A stretch of DNA of 64,000 bases from Rhizobiales bacterium CCH3-A5 (GTDB lineage: Bacteria; Pseudomonadota; Alphaproteobacteria; Rhizobiales; Beijerinckiaceae), in contig LSIB01000008.1 of assembly GCA_001556025.1 (NCBI GenBank), forward strand, positions 1 through 64,000. The letters are read 5' to 3'. Below the pieces are notes generated by a model, which was not told the origin of the DNA, searched no databases, and saw only the letters and a program-made list of their open reading frames with translations. A program made the position numbers and the translations under genes. Below are positions 16,490-26,841 of this stretch, one piece after another. Position 1 is the stretch's first letter. Every line of letters begins with the position of its first letter.

Positions 16490-16939
16490 TCAATAGCCTC
16501 CGCGCTGGATGACCGCCCGTCGCTCAACCAGGGGTGGTGGCAGCGAGACGAGTGAACTCAGACTGCTGAACAGCGAATCTGACATGTCGTAGACGACGGC
16601 GACCTCGAAGACCTGCTGGGGTGCCGGGCTCTGGCTGGTCGTGACCCTGATCCTGGCGGGGTCGATGAAGGCGTAGGAGGAGGCATGCGCGACGACGAAG
16701 TCGCGCGCGATTCGTGCCCTTTCAGCGTCATTCAGGCCGGAAACGGAAGCTCTGGCGGCTTCCGACGCGATCTGCTGGATGCCATGGTAGATTCCCAGCA
16801 CATAGCCGTAGCCGATGATGCCGAAGGTCATCAGCAGCAGGACCGGCGCGACGAACGCGAATTCGACTGCGCTGGACGCGGTGCGGTCGCAGATCAGGCG
16901 GGAGGCGCAACGCAACATGGGCGGCTCCAGAATGGACAC
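16490..16939 (-). CDS. TadE-like pilus assembly protein
   Basis: A 149-residue pseudopilin-like protein. After a short basic leader it has DRTASSAVEFAFVAPVLLLMTFGIIGYGYVLG, the TadE signature of a charged residue then AVEFA and one hydrophobic helix. The rest is predicted to be outside the membrane. ATG 16918 (seven residues in) is an alternative start. It is directly followed by the tadG-like gene, as usual for minor tad components that localise pilus assembly. Confidence 0.88.
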   Translation of the reverse strand: MSILEPPMLRCASRLICDRTASSAVEFAFVAPVLLLMTFGIIGYGYVLGIYHGIQQIASEAARASVSGLNDAERARIARDFVVAHASSYAFIDPARIRVTTSQSPAPQQVFEVAVVYDMSDSLFSSLSSLVSLPPPLVERRAVIQRGGY

Positions 16940-17050
16940 GTATAGGTTGTAGTCATGGCGGCTTAACAGAGGCCTAACGGCGCGTGTTAGCGCGCCTGGG
17001 CAAGCCGTCGACTAAACCCAAATTTTACCCTCGCCCGATACCGGCATCGC

Positions 17051-17464
17051 ATGCTCTCGACACCCCGCCTGCCGCCTCCATCAGAACCTTCGGCGACCGC
17101 GTCCGCCCCAGCGCTCTCCAAAGAATCCCCACCGTCCAGCCGTGTCCTTCAGGCTGGCGTGGTCGCGCTCGTGCTGTCGCTGTCCTCTCTCTCGGCGCTG
17201 GCCTCCTTGCCGCGAGCGAACCCGGCCGGAACGGAACCTTTCGCGCTGATCTTTCCGCCATGGACCTCCGCGCAGGAGGCGGCCGGGATCAGTCTGGCCG
17301 CCGGCTTCAGGGTGCTTCGCGGCGGTGCCTGGCCTTTCGTCGCGATCGTGACGGGTCCCGATGACGGGAGCCCCGCCGTGTTGCCGGGCACCGTGCTGGC
17401 GCTCAAGCTCGCCGGCCTCGCGGGCTGTCTCGACGCTCCCGCCGCGCGCGAGACGACTCAATGA
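17051..17464 (+). CDS. Hypothetical single-pass membrane protein coupled to chemoreceptor
   Basis: A 137-residue protein with no family I recognise. It has a Pro/Ser-rich cytoplasmic start, one hydrophobic helix ([22 protein letters not shown]), and an exported part with [37 protein letters not shown]. Its stop overlaps the start of the next gene, a methyl-accepting chemotaxis protein, by four bases (ATGA). This makes it likely to be a real gene translated with the receptor, perhaps an accessory sensor subunit. That role is speculative. Confidence 0.7.
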   Translation: MLSTPRLPPPSEPSATASAPALSKESPPSSRVLQAGVVALVLSLSSLSALASLPRANPAGTEPFALIFPPWTSAQEAAGISLAAGFRVLRGGAWPFVAIVTGPDDGSPAVLPGTVLALKLAGLAGCLDAPAARETTQ

Positions 17465-18918
17465 TCCTGACGCTAGACGCCATCCGCCACCACACCGCCC
17501 GCGCGCTGCTCGGGGTCGCGATCCTTCACGGCGCGCTGCTCGCGCTCGCCGGCCCCGTCTTCGATGCGCAGACCGGTATGGCGGCCGTGTCCGCTCTCGC
17601 GCTCGCAGGTGCCGCGTTGCTGACGTTCCGGATCTTCGGCGTCACCGTCGTGACGCAACTGGTCATCGCGGTCGTTCTGGTGGGCCAGGTCTCGATCATG
17701 GTCTACAGCCTGTCGGGCCATCCCTGGCAGCCCGACAGCCACATGTACTACTTCGCAGTGCTGGCGCTGCTCGCCGGTTTCTGCGACTGGCGGCCCATCG
17801 CGATGGGGGCGGGGCTGACGGCGCTGCATCACCTCGCGTTGCAATACGCGCTGCCGGCGGCGGTATTCTATCAGGGCGGCAGCCTGTTGCGCGTCCTGCT
17901 TCATGCTGTGGTTCTGATCGTCGAGACGGTCTTCCTGATGGGCTATGCGATGATCATGGGCAGGCTCCTGGCCACCAATGAGGGCAATCTCAGTCTGGCG
18001 CGGGAGACCGCCGAGCGGGAGCGCGAGACCAGCGGCCGCGAGAAGGCGCTGGCGGACGATCTGGCGCGCCGGTCGGGGCTGTTGCGGCAGGAGATAGACG
18101 GCTTCAACCGGCAGATCGCGGCCGCCATGGCCGTGCTCGATGGCGCGCGCGAGGCCATGCAGTCGGACGCGCGCGAACTCGCCGAGGCCTCGGAGCAGGC
18201 GCGCCGCGAAATGGCCGTGGTGTCGGACGCGTCGGTGAGCACGACACAGGGCATCCAGCATCTGACCAGCGCCAGCGGAGAACTCGAGCAGTCGATCGCG
18301 GAGATCGGCCGCAACGTCACGCAGTCGGCCGATGGTTCGAAAGCCGCCGCCGAACTGGCGCGGCGCGCCAGCAACGAGATCGGCCAGCTCGCCGCAAACG
18401 GCCAGAGCATCGGGGCCGTGGTCGAACTGATCCGCGGCATCGCCTCGCAGACCAATCTGCTGGCGCTCAACGCAACCATCGAGGCGGCCCGCGCCGGCGA
18501 AATGGGCCGTGGCTTCGCGGTGGTGGCGAGCGAGGTCAAGGCGCTGGCCTCGCAGACGGCGGCTGCGACCGACGAGGTCTCGGCGCGGATCGGGTTGATG
18601 CAGACGGCGTCCGAGCGTTCGCAGGCCGTGATCCGTGAGATTGTCGAAGCGATGTCGAATGTCGAACGGCTGACCGACGCGATCGCCGTCGCGGTCCATC
18701 AGCAGGACATGGCGACAAGCGAAATCGCAAGACAGGCCCGGTTCTCGTCGGATGGCGCGCAGCGCAGCGCCAGCATGGTCAGCGGCTTCGAGGCCATGAC
18801 GGTGCGTACCCACGACGCCGCCGGCAGCCTGAAGACGGCCGCCGACACGCTGGCCTCGCAGGCGCAGGACATCCGCCGGCAGGTCGCGGCCTTCTGCGAC
18901 CGGGTCGCGGCGGCCTAG
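17461..18918 (+). CDS. Methyl-accepting chemotaxis protein with multi-pass membrane sensor
   Basis: Chemoreceptor of 485 residues. The first ~170 residues form about six hydrophobic helices with a conserved [23 protein letters not shown] loop, an integral-membrane sensor rather than a periplasmic ligand domain. A coiled-coil linker leads to the signalling hairpin [36 protein letters not shown], which contacts CheA and CheW. No clear HAMP domain is visible. It is coupled by ATGA overlap to the upstream small membrane protein and ends convergently, overlapping deoB by four bases. The signal sensed is unknown. Confidence 0.93.
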   Translation: MILTLDAIRHHTARALLGVAILHGALLALAGPVFDAQTGMAAVSALALAGAALLTFRIFGVTVVTQLVIAVVLVGQVSIMVYSLSGHPWQPDSHMYYFAVLALLAGFCDWRPIAMGAGLTALHHLALQYALPAAVFYQGGSLLRVLLHAVVLIVETVFLMGYAMIMGRLLATNEGNLSLARETAERERETSGREKALADDLARRSGLLRQEIDGFNRQIAAAMAVLDGAREAMQSDARELAEASEQARREMAVVSDASVSTTQGIQHLTSASGELEQSIAEIGRNVTQSADGSKAAAELARRASNEIGQLAANGQSIGAVVELIRGIASQTNLLALNATIEAARAGEMGRGFAVVASEVKALASQTAAATDEVSARIGLMQTASERSQAVIREIVEAMSNVERLTDAIAVAVHQQDMATSEIARQARFSSDGAQRSASMVSGFEAMTVRTHDAAGSLKTAADTLASQAQDIRRQVAAFCDRVAAA

Positions 18919-20147
18919 CGCTTCGCGGCAAGCCAGGAGCGGCCGGGACCGACGGCGCCGGCGCCAAGCCATTCGCCAAGCGTCGCGGCGATGTCGGCAA
19001 AACTCTCGCGGCGGCCAAGCGGGCCTGGAGTGACGCCCGGCCCGAAGGCCAGGATCGGCACATGCTCGCGGGTGTGGTCGGTGCCGGGCCAGGTCGGGTC
19101 GTTGCCATGGTCGGCGCTGATCACGGCGAGGTCGCCGGGTTGCAGCGCCGCTTCCAGCCTGGGCAGCATCGCATCGAACGCCTCCAGCGCCGCCGCATAG
19201 CCGGGCACGTCACGGCGATGGCCGAACTCCGTGTCGAAATCGACCAGATTGACGAAGCAGAAACCGCCATCGGCCAGACGCTCCCATGCCTCCAGCGCTG
19301 CCTCGAACATCGCTGCGTTGCCGAAGCGCTTGATCTCCTCTCCGGTGGCGCGATGGGCGAAGATATCGCCGATCTTGCCGACCGTGATCACCTCCCGCCC
19401 CCGTGCCGTCAGCCGGTCGAGTATGGTCTCGTTCGGCGGAGGGATCGCAAAATCCTTGCGGTTTCCGGTGCGGATGAAGCCGCTCTCGGCGTTGCCGATG
19501 AAGGGCCTCGCAATGACGCGCCCGATCCTCAGCGGATCGACCAGCACGCGGACCTTGCGGCAGAGCTCATAGAGCCGCTCCAGCCCGAAATGCGCCTCAT
19601 GAGCCGCGATTTGCAGCACGGAATCGACCGAGGTGTAGCAGATCGGCTTGCCGGTGCGGATATGGTCCTGCGCCAGTTCGTCGATGATGCCGACGCCTGA
19701 TGCATGCTTGTCGCCGAGGATGCCAGGCAACCTGCCCTCGCGAATGATCGCAGCGATCAGCTCTGGCGGGAACGAAGCCTCCAGCGCGGTGAAATAGCCC
19801 CATTTGAACGGAACCGGGCAGCCGGCGATTTCCCAATGGCCCGATGGCGTGTCCTTGCCTTGGCTGATCTCGACCCCGTAGCCATACTGCGCGAACGGAG
19901 AGGCGGGTCTGGCGACGCCCGCCAGCCTCGCGCCCGTAGACGCCTCGCAGGCATGGCTCAGCCCCAGTCTTGCGAGGTTCGGCAGCATGAGCGGCCCGGC
20001 CCGCAAGCCTTCGCGGTCGCCGCGCCCCTCAGCGCAGGCCTGCGCGATATGGCCGAGCGTGTCGGCGCCGGCGTCGCCATAGGCGGCCGCATCCGCCGCG
20101 CCGCCGCATCCGACGGAATCGAGTACGATCAGGATGGCGCGCGCCAC
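18915..20147 (-). CDS. deoB: Phosphopentomutase
   Basis: DeoB interconverts (deoxy)ribose 1-phosphate and 5-phosphate in nucleoside salvage. The 410-residue product has [29 protein letters not shown], the metal-binding alkaline-phosphatase-like N-terminus. [12 protein letters not shown] is the motif around the phosphorylated residue; the usual second Thr is Ser here. The C-terminus has [24 protein letters not shown], with the metal-ligand Asp and His residues. It stands alone, with no deoA, deoC or deoD beside it. It is three bases upstream-adjacent to the end of the yej cluster but downstream in transcription, so could be the last gene of that transcript. Confidence 0.96.
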   Translation of the reverse strand: MARAILIVLDSVGCGGAADAAAYGDAGADTLGHIAQACAEGRGDREGLRAGPLMLPNLARLGLSHACEASTGARLAGVARPASPFAQYGYGVEISQGKDTPSGHWEIAGCPVPFKWGYFTALEASFPPELIAAIIREGRLPGILGDKHASGVGIIDELAQDHIRTGKPICYTSVDSVLQIAAHEAHFGLERLYELCRKVRVLVDPLRIGRVIARPFIGNAESGFIRTGNRKDFAIPPPNETILDRLTARGREVITVGKIGDIFAHRATGEEIKRFGNAAMFEAALEAWERLADGGFCFVNLVDFDTEFGHRRDVPGYAAALEAFDAMLPRLEAALQPGDLAVISADHGNDPTWPGTDHTREHVPILAFGPGVTPGPLGRRESFADIAATLGEWLGAGAVGPGRSWLAAKR

Positions 20148-20149
20148 AG

Positions 20150-21781
20150 TCAGTCCCTGACCGCGGCTGCGCCGGCCGGCTCCAGATTGAGCGCGGCCGC
20201 CAGCAGCGCCTGCGTGTAGGCTTGCTGAGGCCGGGCGAAGATGTCCTCGGCCGGGCCTTCCTCCACCACCTTGCCGTTCTGCATCACCACGACCCGGTGC
20301 GACAGCGCCCGCACCACCTTGAGGTCGTGGCTGATGAAGAGATAGCCGAGTTTTCGCCTCGCCTGCAGGTCGCGCAGCAACTCGACGATCTGCGCCTGCA
20401 CCGACATGTCGAGCGCCGAGGTCGGCTCGTCGAGCACGATGAATTTCGGATTCAGCGCCATGGCGCGCGCGATCGCGATGCGCTGGCGCTGGCCGCCGGA
20501 GAATTCGTGTGGGTAACGGTCCATCGCGGCGGGATCGAGCCCGACATCCTTGAGCGCGCCGGCGACGACCTCGCGACGCTGGGCGTAGGTGAGCGCGCTC
20601 TGCTGGACGGTCAGGCCCTCCGCCACGATCTCGGCCACCGACATGCGCGGCGAGAGCGAGCCATAGGGGTCCTGGAAGACGACCTGCAGGTCCTTGCGCT
20701 TGGGTCGGACGGCGGAACTCGTAAGCCCGTCGATGCGGTCGCCGAGAAAGACGATCGGCCCGTCCGACGAGATCAGCCGCAGGATCGCCAGCCCCAGCGT
20801 CGTCTTGCCCGATCCGGACTCGCCGACGACGCCGAGCGTCTCGCCCTCGCGCACCTTGATCGAGATGCCGTCGACCGCCTTCACATGTCCGGTGGTGCGG
20901 CGCAGGAAGCCGGACTTGATCGGGAACCAGATCTTCATCGGCCCGGCTTCGAGCAGCGTCGCCGCTCCGTTGGGCACAGGGGAGGGCCGGCCCTTCGGCT
21001 CTGCCGCCAGCAGCCGCTTGGTATAATCGTGCTGCGGATTGCCGAAAATCTCGGCGACCGGGCCTTGCTCGACGATCTTGCCTTTCAGCATCACGCAGAC
21101 CCTGTCGGCGATGCGCCGCACGATGCCGAGGTCATGCGTGATGAACAGCATCGCCATCCCGAGCCGGCCCTGCAGTTCGTTGAGCAGCGCCAGGATCTGC
21201 GCCTGCACGGTGACGTCGAGCGCCGTCGTCGGCTCGTCGGCGATCAGCAGGTCGGGCTCGTTAGCGAGCGCCATCGCGATCATCACGCGCTGGCGCTGAC
21301 CGCCGGAGAGCTGGTGCGGGTAGGCGTCGAGCCGGCTTTGTGCATCGCGGATGCCGACCAGCGCCAGCAGTTCGAGGGTACGCGCGCGCGCCCTGTCTCC
21401 GCGCAGGCCCTTGTGCAGCTCCAGAATCTCGCCGATCTGCCGCGCGATCGTGTGCAGCGGGTTGAGCGAGGTCATCGGCTCCTGGAACACCATGGTGATG
21501 TCGTTGCCGCGCACCTTGCGCATCGCGTCCTCGTCGGCGGCGATCAGGTCCTGCCCGTCGAACATCACCGTGCCGGAGGGGTGGTGCGCCGCCGGGTAGT
21601 TCAGCAGTTTCAGGATCGAGAGAGCGGTGACGGATTTGCCCGAGCCCGACTCGCCGACGATCGCCAGCGTCTCGCCTTTGGCGAGGTCGAAGGAGATGCG
21701 GTCAACGGCGAGCGTCTCCCGCCCACCCTGGCGGAAGGCGACGGAAAGGTCCTGGACGGAGAGGAGGGGGGAGGGGGTCAA
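20150..21781 (-). CDS. yejF: Dual-ATPase subunit of peptide ABC importer (YejF-type)
   Basis: Tandem ABC ATPase of 543 residues powering a peptide importer. The first cassette has Walker [10 protein letters not shown], signature LSGGQRQRV, Walker B LLIADEPT and a switch His (FITHD). The second has [30 protein letters not shown] and FISHD. Both look active. The frame stays open far upstream, but the start is TTG at 21779-21781, overlapping the permease stop as TTGA. This gives the standard fused length of YejF. It is the last gene of the yejABEF-type operon. Confidence 0.93.
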   Translation of the reverse strand: MTPSPLLSVQDLSVAFRQGGRETLAVDRISFDLAKGETLAIVGESGSGKSVTALSILKLLNYPAAHHPSGTVMFDGQDLIAADEDAMRKVRGNDITMVFQEPMTSLNPLHTIARQIGEILELHKGLRGDRARARTLELLALVGIRDAQSRLDAYPHQLSGGQRQRVMIAMALANEPDLLIADEPTTALDVTVQAQILALLNELQGRLGMAMLFITHDLGIVRRIADRVCVMLKGKIVEQGPVAEIFGNPQHDYTKRLLAAEPKGRPSPVPNGAATLLEAGPMKIWFPIKSGFLRRTTGHVKAVDGISIKVREGETLGVVGESGSGKTTLGLAILRLISSDGPIVFLGDRIDGLTSSAVRPKRKDLQVVFQDPYGSLSPRMSVAEIVAEGLTVQQSALTYAQRREVVAGALKDVGLDPAAMDRYPHEFSGGQRQRIAIARAMALNPKFIVLDEPTSALDMSVQAQIVELLRDLQARRKLGYLFISHDLKVVRALSHRVVVMQNGKVVEEGPAEDIFARPQQAYTQALLAAALNLEPAGAAAVRD

Positions 21782-22953
21782 GCGAAAGTCTTCCGTGGAT
21801 CGAACGCATCCCGAACCGCCTCGCCGATGAAGATCAGCAGGCTCAGCATCAGCGCGATCACGACGAACCCTGACAGGCCGAGCCACGGCGCCTGCAGGTT
21901 CGATTTGCCCTGCGCCAACAACTCCCCCAGCGAGGGCGAGCCGGGCGGCAGGCCGAAGCCCAGAAAGTCGAGCGAGGTGAGGGTCGTGATCGAGCCGTTC
22001 AGGATGAAGGGCAGGAAGGTCAGCGTCGCCACCATGGCGTTCGGTAGAAGGTGCTTGACCATGATGGCGCGGTTGGAGAGGCCGAGCGCGCGCGCCGCCC
22101 GGACATACTCGAAATTGCGCGCCCGCAGGAATTCTGCGCGGACCACGCCGACGAGCGCGACCCAGGAGAACAGCAGGAGGATGCCGAGCAGCACGAAGAA
22201 GCTCGGCGTGATGATCGCCGCCACGATGATCAGCAGGTAGAGAGCCGGGATCGAGGTCCAGATCTCGATGACGCGCTGGAAGATCAGGTCGGTCCAGCCG
22301 CCGAAATAGCCCTGGATCGCGCCGGCCGCGATGCCGATCACGGACGAGATGCCGCACAGGATCAGCCCGAACAGGATCGAGATTCGGAAACCGTAGATCA
22401 GCCGCGCCACCACGTCGCGGCCCTGGTCGTCCGTGCCGAGCCAGTTCCATTCAAGGTCGCGGCAGCCCTTGCCGCCAAGGCGCTCGGCGACGGTCTTGCA
22501 CTGCTCGTCCTTGAGCATCCAGGTCGGCGGAGCAGGGGCCGGCACCGGCAGGTCGAGGTTGTGGGTGCGATAGGAATAGCGGATCGGCGGCCAGATCGCC
22601 CAGCCATTGGCCGCGATCTCCCTGGCGATGACCGGGTCGCGGTAGTCGGTCGTCGCGAGGAAGCCGCCGAACTTCTCCTCCGGATAGTTCACTGCCACCG
22701 GGAACAGGAACTCGCCCTTGTAGCGGACCAGCAGCGGCCGGTCGTTGGCGAGGAACTCGGCGAAGAGCGACAGCGTGAACAGTGTCAGGAAGATCCACAG
22801 CGACCACCAGCCGCGCTTGTTGGCCTTGAAGTTGTTCAAGCGGCGGCGGTTGATCGGCGAGAGTTTTAGCCAACCCTGGCTCGCCTCGGCGGGCGCAAGG
22901 GGCGGATCGCTGCGCAGGAGCGGCGGGGGTGCGTCGAGCAGGGCGTCGGTCAT
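21778..22953 (-). CDS. yejE: Peptide ABC transporter permease (YejE-type)
   Basis: Inner-membrane permease of 391 residues. After a cytoplasmic start with LSPINRRRLNNFKANKRGWWSLWIFL, typical of OppC/YejE, comes a large periplasmic insert with DYRDPVIAREIAANGWAIWPPIRYSYRTHN, a YejE-specific feature. The transport domain follows with DDQGRDVVARLIYGFRISILFG. EFLRARNFEYVRAARALGLSNRAIMVKHLLPNA is the EAA-type loop that contacts the ATPase. Four bases separate its start from the stop of the YejB-type gene, and its stop overlaps the ATPase start. Confidence 0.95.
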   Translation of the reverse strand: MTDALLDAPPPLLRSDPPLAPAEASQGWLKLSPINRRRLNNFKANKRGWWSLWIFLTLFTLSLFAEFLANDRPLLVRYKGEFLFPVAVNYPEEKFGGFLATTDYRDPVIAREIAANGWAIWPPIRYSYRTHNLDLPVPAPAPPTWMLKDEQCKTVAERLGGKGCRDLEWNWLGTDDQGRDVVARLIYGFRISILFGLILCGISSVIGIAAGAIQGYFGGWTDLIFQRVIEIWTSIPALYLLIIVAAIITPSFFVLLGILLLFSWVALVGVVRAEFLRARNFEYVRAARALGLSNRAIMVKHLLPNAMVATLTFLPFILNGSITTLTSLDFLGFGLPPGSPSLGELLAQGKSNLQAPWLGLSGFVVIALMLSLLIFIGEAVRDAFDPRKTFA

Positions 22954-22957
22954 GCGC

Positions 22958-24052
22958 TCAGGTTTCCCGCGTCTCGAAATCGATGCGGGGATCGACCCAG
23001 GTGTAGGTCAGATCGGTGATGAGATGCACGATGAGGCCGATCAGCGAGAAGATGTAGAGATTGGCGAAGACGACCGGATAGTCGCGATTGACGATCGCCT
23101 CGAATGACAACAGCCCGAGCCCGTCGAGCGAGAAGATCGTCTCGATCAGCAGCGAACCGGCGAAGAGCGCGCCGACGAACGCGCCGGGAAAGCCCGCGAT
23201 CACGATCAGCATGGCATTGCGGAAGACATGGCCGTAGAGCACGCCGCGCTCCGACAGGCCCTTCATCCGCGCGGTCAGGACATATTGCTTCCTGATTTCG
23301 TCGAGGAAGGAGTTCTTGGTCAGCAGCGTCGAGGTGGCGAACGCGCCGAGCGCCATTGCCGTCACCGGCAGGGCGATGTGCCAGAGATAGTCGAGGATTT
23401 TGCCGAAGAAGCTGAGCTGCGCCAAATTGTCGGAGTAGAGCCCACGCAGCGGAAAAATCTGCCAGAACGAGCCGCCGGCAAAGAGCACGATCAGCAGGAT
23501 CGCGAACAGGAAGCCGGGGATCGCGTAGCCGACGATGACGACGGCGCTGGTCCAGGTGTCGAAGCGCGAGCCGTCCTTGACCGCCTTGCGGATGCCGAGC
23601 GGGATCGAAACCGCGTAGGAGAGCAGCGTCATCCACAGCCCCAGTGAAATCGACACCGGGAGCTTCTCTTTGATCAATTGCAGCACCGGCGCGTCGCGGA
23701 AATAGGACCGGCCGAAATCGAAGCGGACATAATCGGTCAGCATCTTCCAAAAGCGCTCATGGGCCGGCTTGTCGAAGCCGAACTGCTTCTCCAGCTCCTT
23801 GATGAAGGCGGGGTCGAGCCCCTGCGCGCCGCGGTAGGAGGAACTGGCGTCGCCTCCGGCCTGCAGGCCGTCGCCACCCTGGCCGCCGCCGACGCGGTCG
23901 GCTGCGCCGCCGCTATTGGGGTTCTGCAATTGCGAGATGATCCGTTCGACCGGGCCGCCCGGCGCGAACTGCACGATGACGAAGGAGATCAGCAGGATGC
24001 CGAACAGGGTCGGCACCATCAGCGCAATGCGGCGGGCGATGTAGCTCAGCAT
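22958..24052 (-). CDS. yejB: Peptide ABC transporter permease (YejB-type)
   Basis: Inner-membrane permease of 364 residues. It starts [38 protein letters not shown], the conserved first helix of DppB/YejB proteins. A long periplasmic loop is followed by the transport domain, with the cytoplasmic EAA loop at [33 protein letters not shown] and the final [21 protein letters not shown]. It lies six bases after yejA and four before yejE. The full operon order A-B-E-F supports import of oligopeptides; in E. coli the same system takes up microcin C. Confidence 0.95.
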   Translation of the reverse strand: MLSYIARRIALMVPTLFGILLISFVIVQFAPGGPVERIISQLQNPNSGGAADRVGGGQGGDGLQAGGDASSSYRGAQGLDPAFIKELEKQFGFDKPAHERFWKMLTDYVRFDFGRSYFRDAPVLQLIKEKLPVSISLGLWMTLLSYAVSIPLGIRKAVKDGSRFDTWTSAVVIVGYAIPGFLFAILLIVLFAGGSFWQIFPLRGLYSDNLAQLSFFGKILDYLWHIALPVTAMALGAFATSTLLTKNSFLDEIRKQYVLTARMKGLSERGVLYGHVFRNAMLIVIAGFPGAFVGALFAGSLLIETIFSLDGLGLLSFEAIVNRDYPVVFANLYIFSLIGLIVHLITDLTYTWVDPRIDFETRET

Positions 24053-24058
24053 GCCAGC

Positions 24059-25927
24059 TCAGGCCTTCCCGATCCGCTTGGCCTTCTCCGCATCATACCA
24101 CCAGGTCGAGGGCGCGCCCGAGCCGAATTTCGGCTTGGTCTGCGGCCGGTCGAACATGTCCCAATAGGCGAGCCATTCGCTGGCGTTCCACCACATCGGG
24201 ATCCAGTAGCGTCCGGCGCGCAGCAGCCTGTCGAGGCATTTCGCCGCGATGACGACCTCGGCGTAAGAGTCGGCCTGGCCGATCTTCTCGATCATCGCGT
24301 CGATGGCGGGGCTGGAAACGCCGCCGACATTGCGCGAGCCGCGCGTCTTCGCGGCTTCCGAACCGTAGACGATGCGCAGCGAGTCGCTGGGAATCGCGCT
24401 GCCGCCGAGCGCCCTGCTGATGATGTCGAAATCGAACTCGTCGAGCCGGCGCTGGTATTGCGCGCCATCGACGATGCGCGAGGTCGCGTTGATGCCGAGC
24501 CGCTTGAGATTGGCCTGAAACGGCTGGGTGTGCGGCTGCAGGGCCGGCTGCGAATCGAGGAACTCGATCTCGAAGGGCTGGCCGCTGGGCAGTCTCAGCA
24601 CGTTGCCGTCGCGCCTGCAGCCGGCTGCGCGCAGCATCTCGTCTGCGCGGCGCAACAATGCGCGGTCGCTGCCGGAGCCGTCCGAGACCGGCGGCAGGAA
24701 GGGCTCGCCGAAGACCTCGTCGGGAACCTGTCCGCGAAAGGGCTCCAGCAGCGCCAGTTCCTCGGGGGAGGGCTTGCCGACGGCCTTGGAGTCGGAGTTT
24801 TCGAAATAGGAGGTCATCCGCGAGAAGGACGAGAACATGATGTTCTTGTTCGTCCACTCGAAGTCGAAGGCCAGCCCCAGCGCCTCGCGGATGCGCGGAT
24901 CTGCGAATTTCTCGCGGCGCAGATTGTAGATCCAGCCCTGCGAGCCGGTCGGGTCGGTCTTTGGCAAGGCTTCTTTCTTAACCTTGCCCTCGTTGATCGC
25001 CGGGAAATCGTAGCCGGTGGCCCAGATGCGCGAGGTGAACTCCTCCTGGAAGGTGATCACGCCGCTCTTGAACGCCTCGAAAGCGACCTGACGGTCGCGG
25101 AAATACTCCCAGCGCACCCGGTCGAAATTGTTCGTCCCGATATTGACGGGCAGATCCTTGCCCCAATAGCCGGGGAAGCGCTCGAACTCGATGAAGCGGC
25201 CCTGCTCCAGCCGCGCCACCTTGTAGGCGCCCGAGCCGAGCGGAGCCTCCAGCGTCGCGGCCTCGAAATTGCGCGTCGACCAGTATTTTTCCGAGAAGAC
25301 CGGCAGGCCGGCGACGACGAGATGCAGGTCGCGCGAGCGCTTGGGCGACAACCGCACCACGAGGATGTCGTCGCTCTCGGCCGTTGCCGACACCATCTCG
25401 TTCAGGATCAGCCGGTAAGACGGGTGGCCCTTGGCCTTGAGAAGGTTGAAGGTGAATGCGGCGTCGCCGGCCGCGACGCGCGTGCCGTCATGGAACCTCG
25501 CCTCGGGCCGCATTCGGAAACGGTAGGTCAGCCGGTCGGGCGAGACCGCGACGCTTTTCGCCAGTAGACCATAGAGCGATCCGGGCTCGTCTGCGGAGCC
25601 CGCCATTAGGCTGTCGAAGCAGGCGTCCATGCCGGCCGCGCCATTGCCCTGCAGCACGAAGGTGTTGAGCGTGTCGAAAGTGTCGAAGCTCTGGTTGCCG
25701 CCGGCTCGCTTGATCTGGATGGTCAGCGTGCCGCCCTTGGGCGCTTTGGGGTTCACATAGGCGAAATGCGGGAAGTCCGGCGGCAGCGCCAGTTCGCCGA
25801 AGGTCGAGAGGCCGTGGCTCTCAGCCTCCTGCGCCAGTGCGCGGCCAGACAATGCGGGCAGGCCAGCTCCGGCGGCAAGCGCGCCAGCGCCCTCGATCAG
25901 CCTGCGGCGCGTGAAGCGGATCGCCAT
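24059..25927 (-). CDS. yejA: Peptide-binding protein of ABC importer (YejA-type)
   Basis: Periplasmic solute-binding protein of family 5 (622 residues). The N-terminus IRFTRRRLIEGAGALAAGAGLPALSGRALAQ has a twin-arginine motif and an ALAQ cleavage site, so Tat export is likely. HGLSTFGELALPPDFPHFAYVNPKAPKGG is the standard YejA entry segment and a family-5 DRLTYRFRMRPEARFHDGT motif follows. It is the first gene of the yejABEF-type operon. A small inverted repeat (GTCGCCC-gcacg-GGGCGAC, 25966-25984) lies in its leader. Confidence 0.94.
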   Translation of the reverse strand: MAIRFTRRRLIEGAGALAAGAGLPALSGRALAQEAESHGLSTFGELALPPDFPHFAYVNPKAPKGGTLTIQIKRAGGNQSFDTFDTLNTFVLQGNGAAGMDACFDSLMAGSADEPGSLYGLLAKSVAVSPDRLTYRFRMRPEARFHDGTRVAAGDAAFTFNLLKAKGHPSYRLILNEMVSATAESDDILVVRLSPKRSRDLHLVVAGLPVFSEKYWSTRNFEAATLEAPLGSGAYKVARLEQGRFIEFERFPGYWGKDLPVNIGTNNFDRVRWEYFRDRQVAFEAFKSGVITFQEEFTSRIWATGYDFPAINEGKVKKEALPKTDPTGSQGWIYNLRREKFADPRIREALGLAFDFEWTNKNIMFSSFSRMTSYFENSDSKAVGKPSPEELALLEPFRGQVPDEVFGEPFLPPVSDGSGSDRALLRRADEMLRAAGCRRDGNVLRLPSGQPFEIEFLDSQPALQPHTQPFQANLKRLGINATSRIVDGAQYQRRLDEFDFDIISRALGGSAIPSDSLRIVYGSEAAKTRGSRNVGGVSSPAIDAMIEKIGQADSYAEVVIAAKCLDRLLRAGRYWIPMWWNASEWLAYWDMFDRPQTKPKFGSGAPSTWWYDAEKAKRIGKA

Positions 25928-26049
25928 GGTGCGCTGTCTCCCCGTTCGATTCGCCGGACCATTATGTCGCCCGCACGGGGCGACGCCAGCCCTGCACGAT
26001 TGACGCTACCGTGAAGGCGAGAGCATGGCGGCGGTCGCTTGCAAGACAC

Positions 26050-26078
26050 AAGCAAAAGCCGGGCGCGGCGGCCCGGCT
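26050..26078 (-). terminator. Rho-independent terminator of the cytochrome c gene
   Basis: On the minus strand AGCCGGGC-CGCCGC-GCCCGGCT forms an 8-base perfect stem (arms 26071-26078 and 26057-26064) running into TTTTGC. It lies 38 bases past the cytochrome c stop codon. Confidence 0.75.
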
Positions 26079-26115
26079 CGTCGGTGTCATTGCAGCGCCC
26101 GATCGCCGCAGGCGA

Positions 26116-26652
26116 TTACTTCGGCAGCGGCTTGGGCGCGTCGGCCAGGCTGTTGAGATAGGCCACGACATCGGCGCGCGTGTCTGGCTTGCCGAGGCCG
26201 GCGAAGGCCATCGAGGTGCCGGGCATATAGGCCTTGGGATTCTTCAGGAAGCCGTCCAACTGCTCAGCCTCCCACTTCTCGCTCGACTTTGCCTTCATCG
26301 CCGCCGAATAGCCGAAGCCCTCGACTGCGCCCTTGGCGCGGCCATAGACGTCGTAGAGGTGAGGACCGACCTTGTTGGCGCCGCCCTTCTCGAAGGTATG
26401 GCAAGCCTTGCAGGCGCCGACGGCCGACGCGCCCTTGGCGACGTCGGCCTTGGCGAGGCGAACCGTGATCGGCTCGTCTGCTGCGGCAGCGGCCGGACCG
26501 GCGGCCGCGGCGGGTTCGTCGCTCGGCAGTTCGTAGCCGGGAATGGCGGGCTTCTTGGGCGCGAAGACGATGCCGGAGATCATGTTGAGGCCCAGCGCCA
26601 CCAGCAATGTGGAGAGAACCGCACCAGCGATCTTGTTGGTTTCGATATCCAT
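26116..26652 (-). CDS. cycM: Membrane-anchored class I cytochrome c (CycM-type)
   Basis: Electron carrier of 178 residues. An uncleaved N-terminal helix (KIAGAVLSTLLVALGLNMISGIVF) anchors it in the membrane. An Ala/Pro-rich linker leads to the c-type domain with heme motif CKACH at 81-85 and the axial methionine in YMPGTSM (Met148). Domain and anchor match CycM-type cytochromes, which pass electrons from the bc1 complex to terminal oxidase in rhizobia. The longer open frame upstream of 26652 lacks any cytochrome feature. It is divergent from kdsB and followed by a clear terminator. Confidence 0.93.
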   Translation of the reverse strand: MDIETNKIAGAVLSTLLVALGLNMISGIVFAPKKPAIPGYELPSDEPAAAAGPAAAAADEPITVRLAKADVAKGASAVGACKACHTFEKGGANKVGPHLYDVYGRAKGAVEGFGYSAAMKAKSSEKWEAEQLDGFLKNPKAYMPGTSMAFAGLGKPDTRADVVAYLNSLADAPKPLPK

Positions 26653-26758
26653 CGCATCCGAACCCTGAGACGCCTCTCGCGCGAAGGCGCGGGAAGCCGG
26701 TAAAGCGGCCGAGCCGGCACCGTTGGATGCCGGCATATACGAGGGTTGCTTAACCGCT

Positions 26759-26786
26759 TTGCGCGCTGCAATGCAACTCGTATAAG
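26759..26786 (+). promoter_or_regulatory. Candidate sigma-70 promoter for kdsB
   Basis: TTGCGC (26759-26764) and TATAAG (26781-26786) are separated by 16 bases and lie 55 bases before the kdsB start, in the 189-base gap between divergent genes. It is a match by eye to the general housekeeping consensus. Confidence 0.4.
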
Positions 26787-26841
26787 CACCCTCCGCTTTG
26801 AGACCTTTTGACGCCTCTCCGCCGAGCCCTGTCCCCCAAAG

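Noticed and set aside
17473..18972. A 499-codon minus-strand frame across the chemoreceptor.
   Set aside because: Shadow of an obvious methyl-accepting protein.
20150..22450. A longer form of the dual ATPase extending to 22450.
   Set aside because: The added part lies out of frame over the YejE permease gene and has no ABC features; TTG 21781 gives the standard length and overlaps the permease stop.
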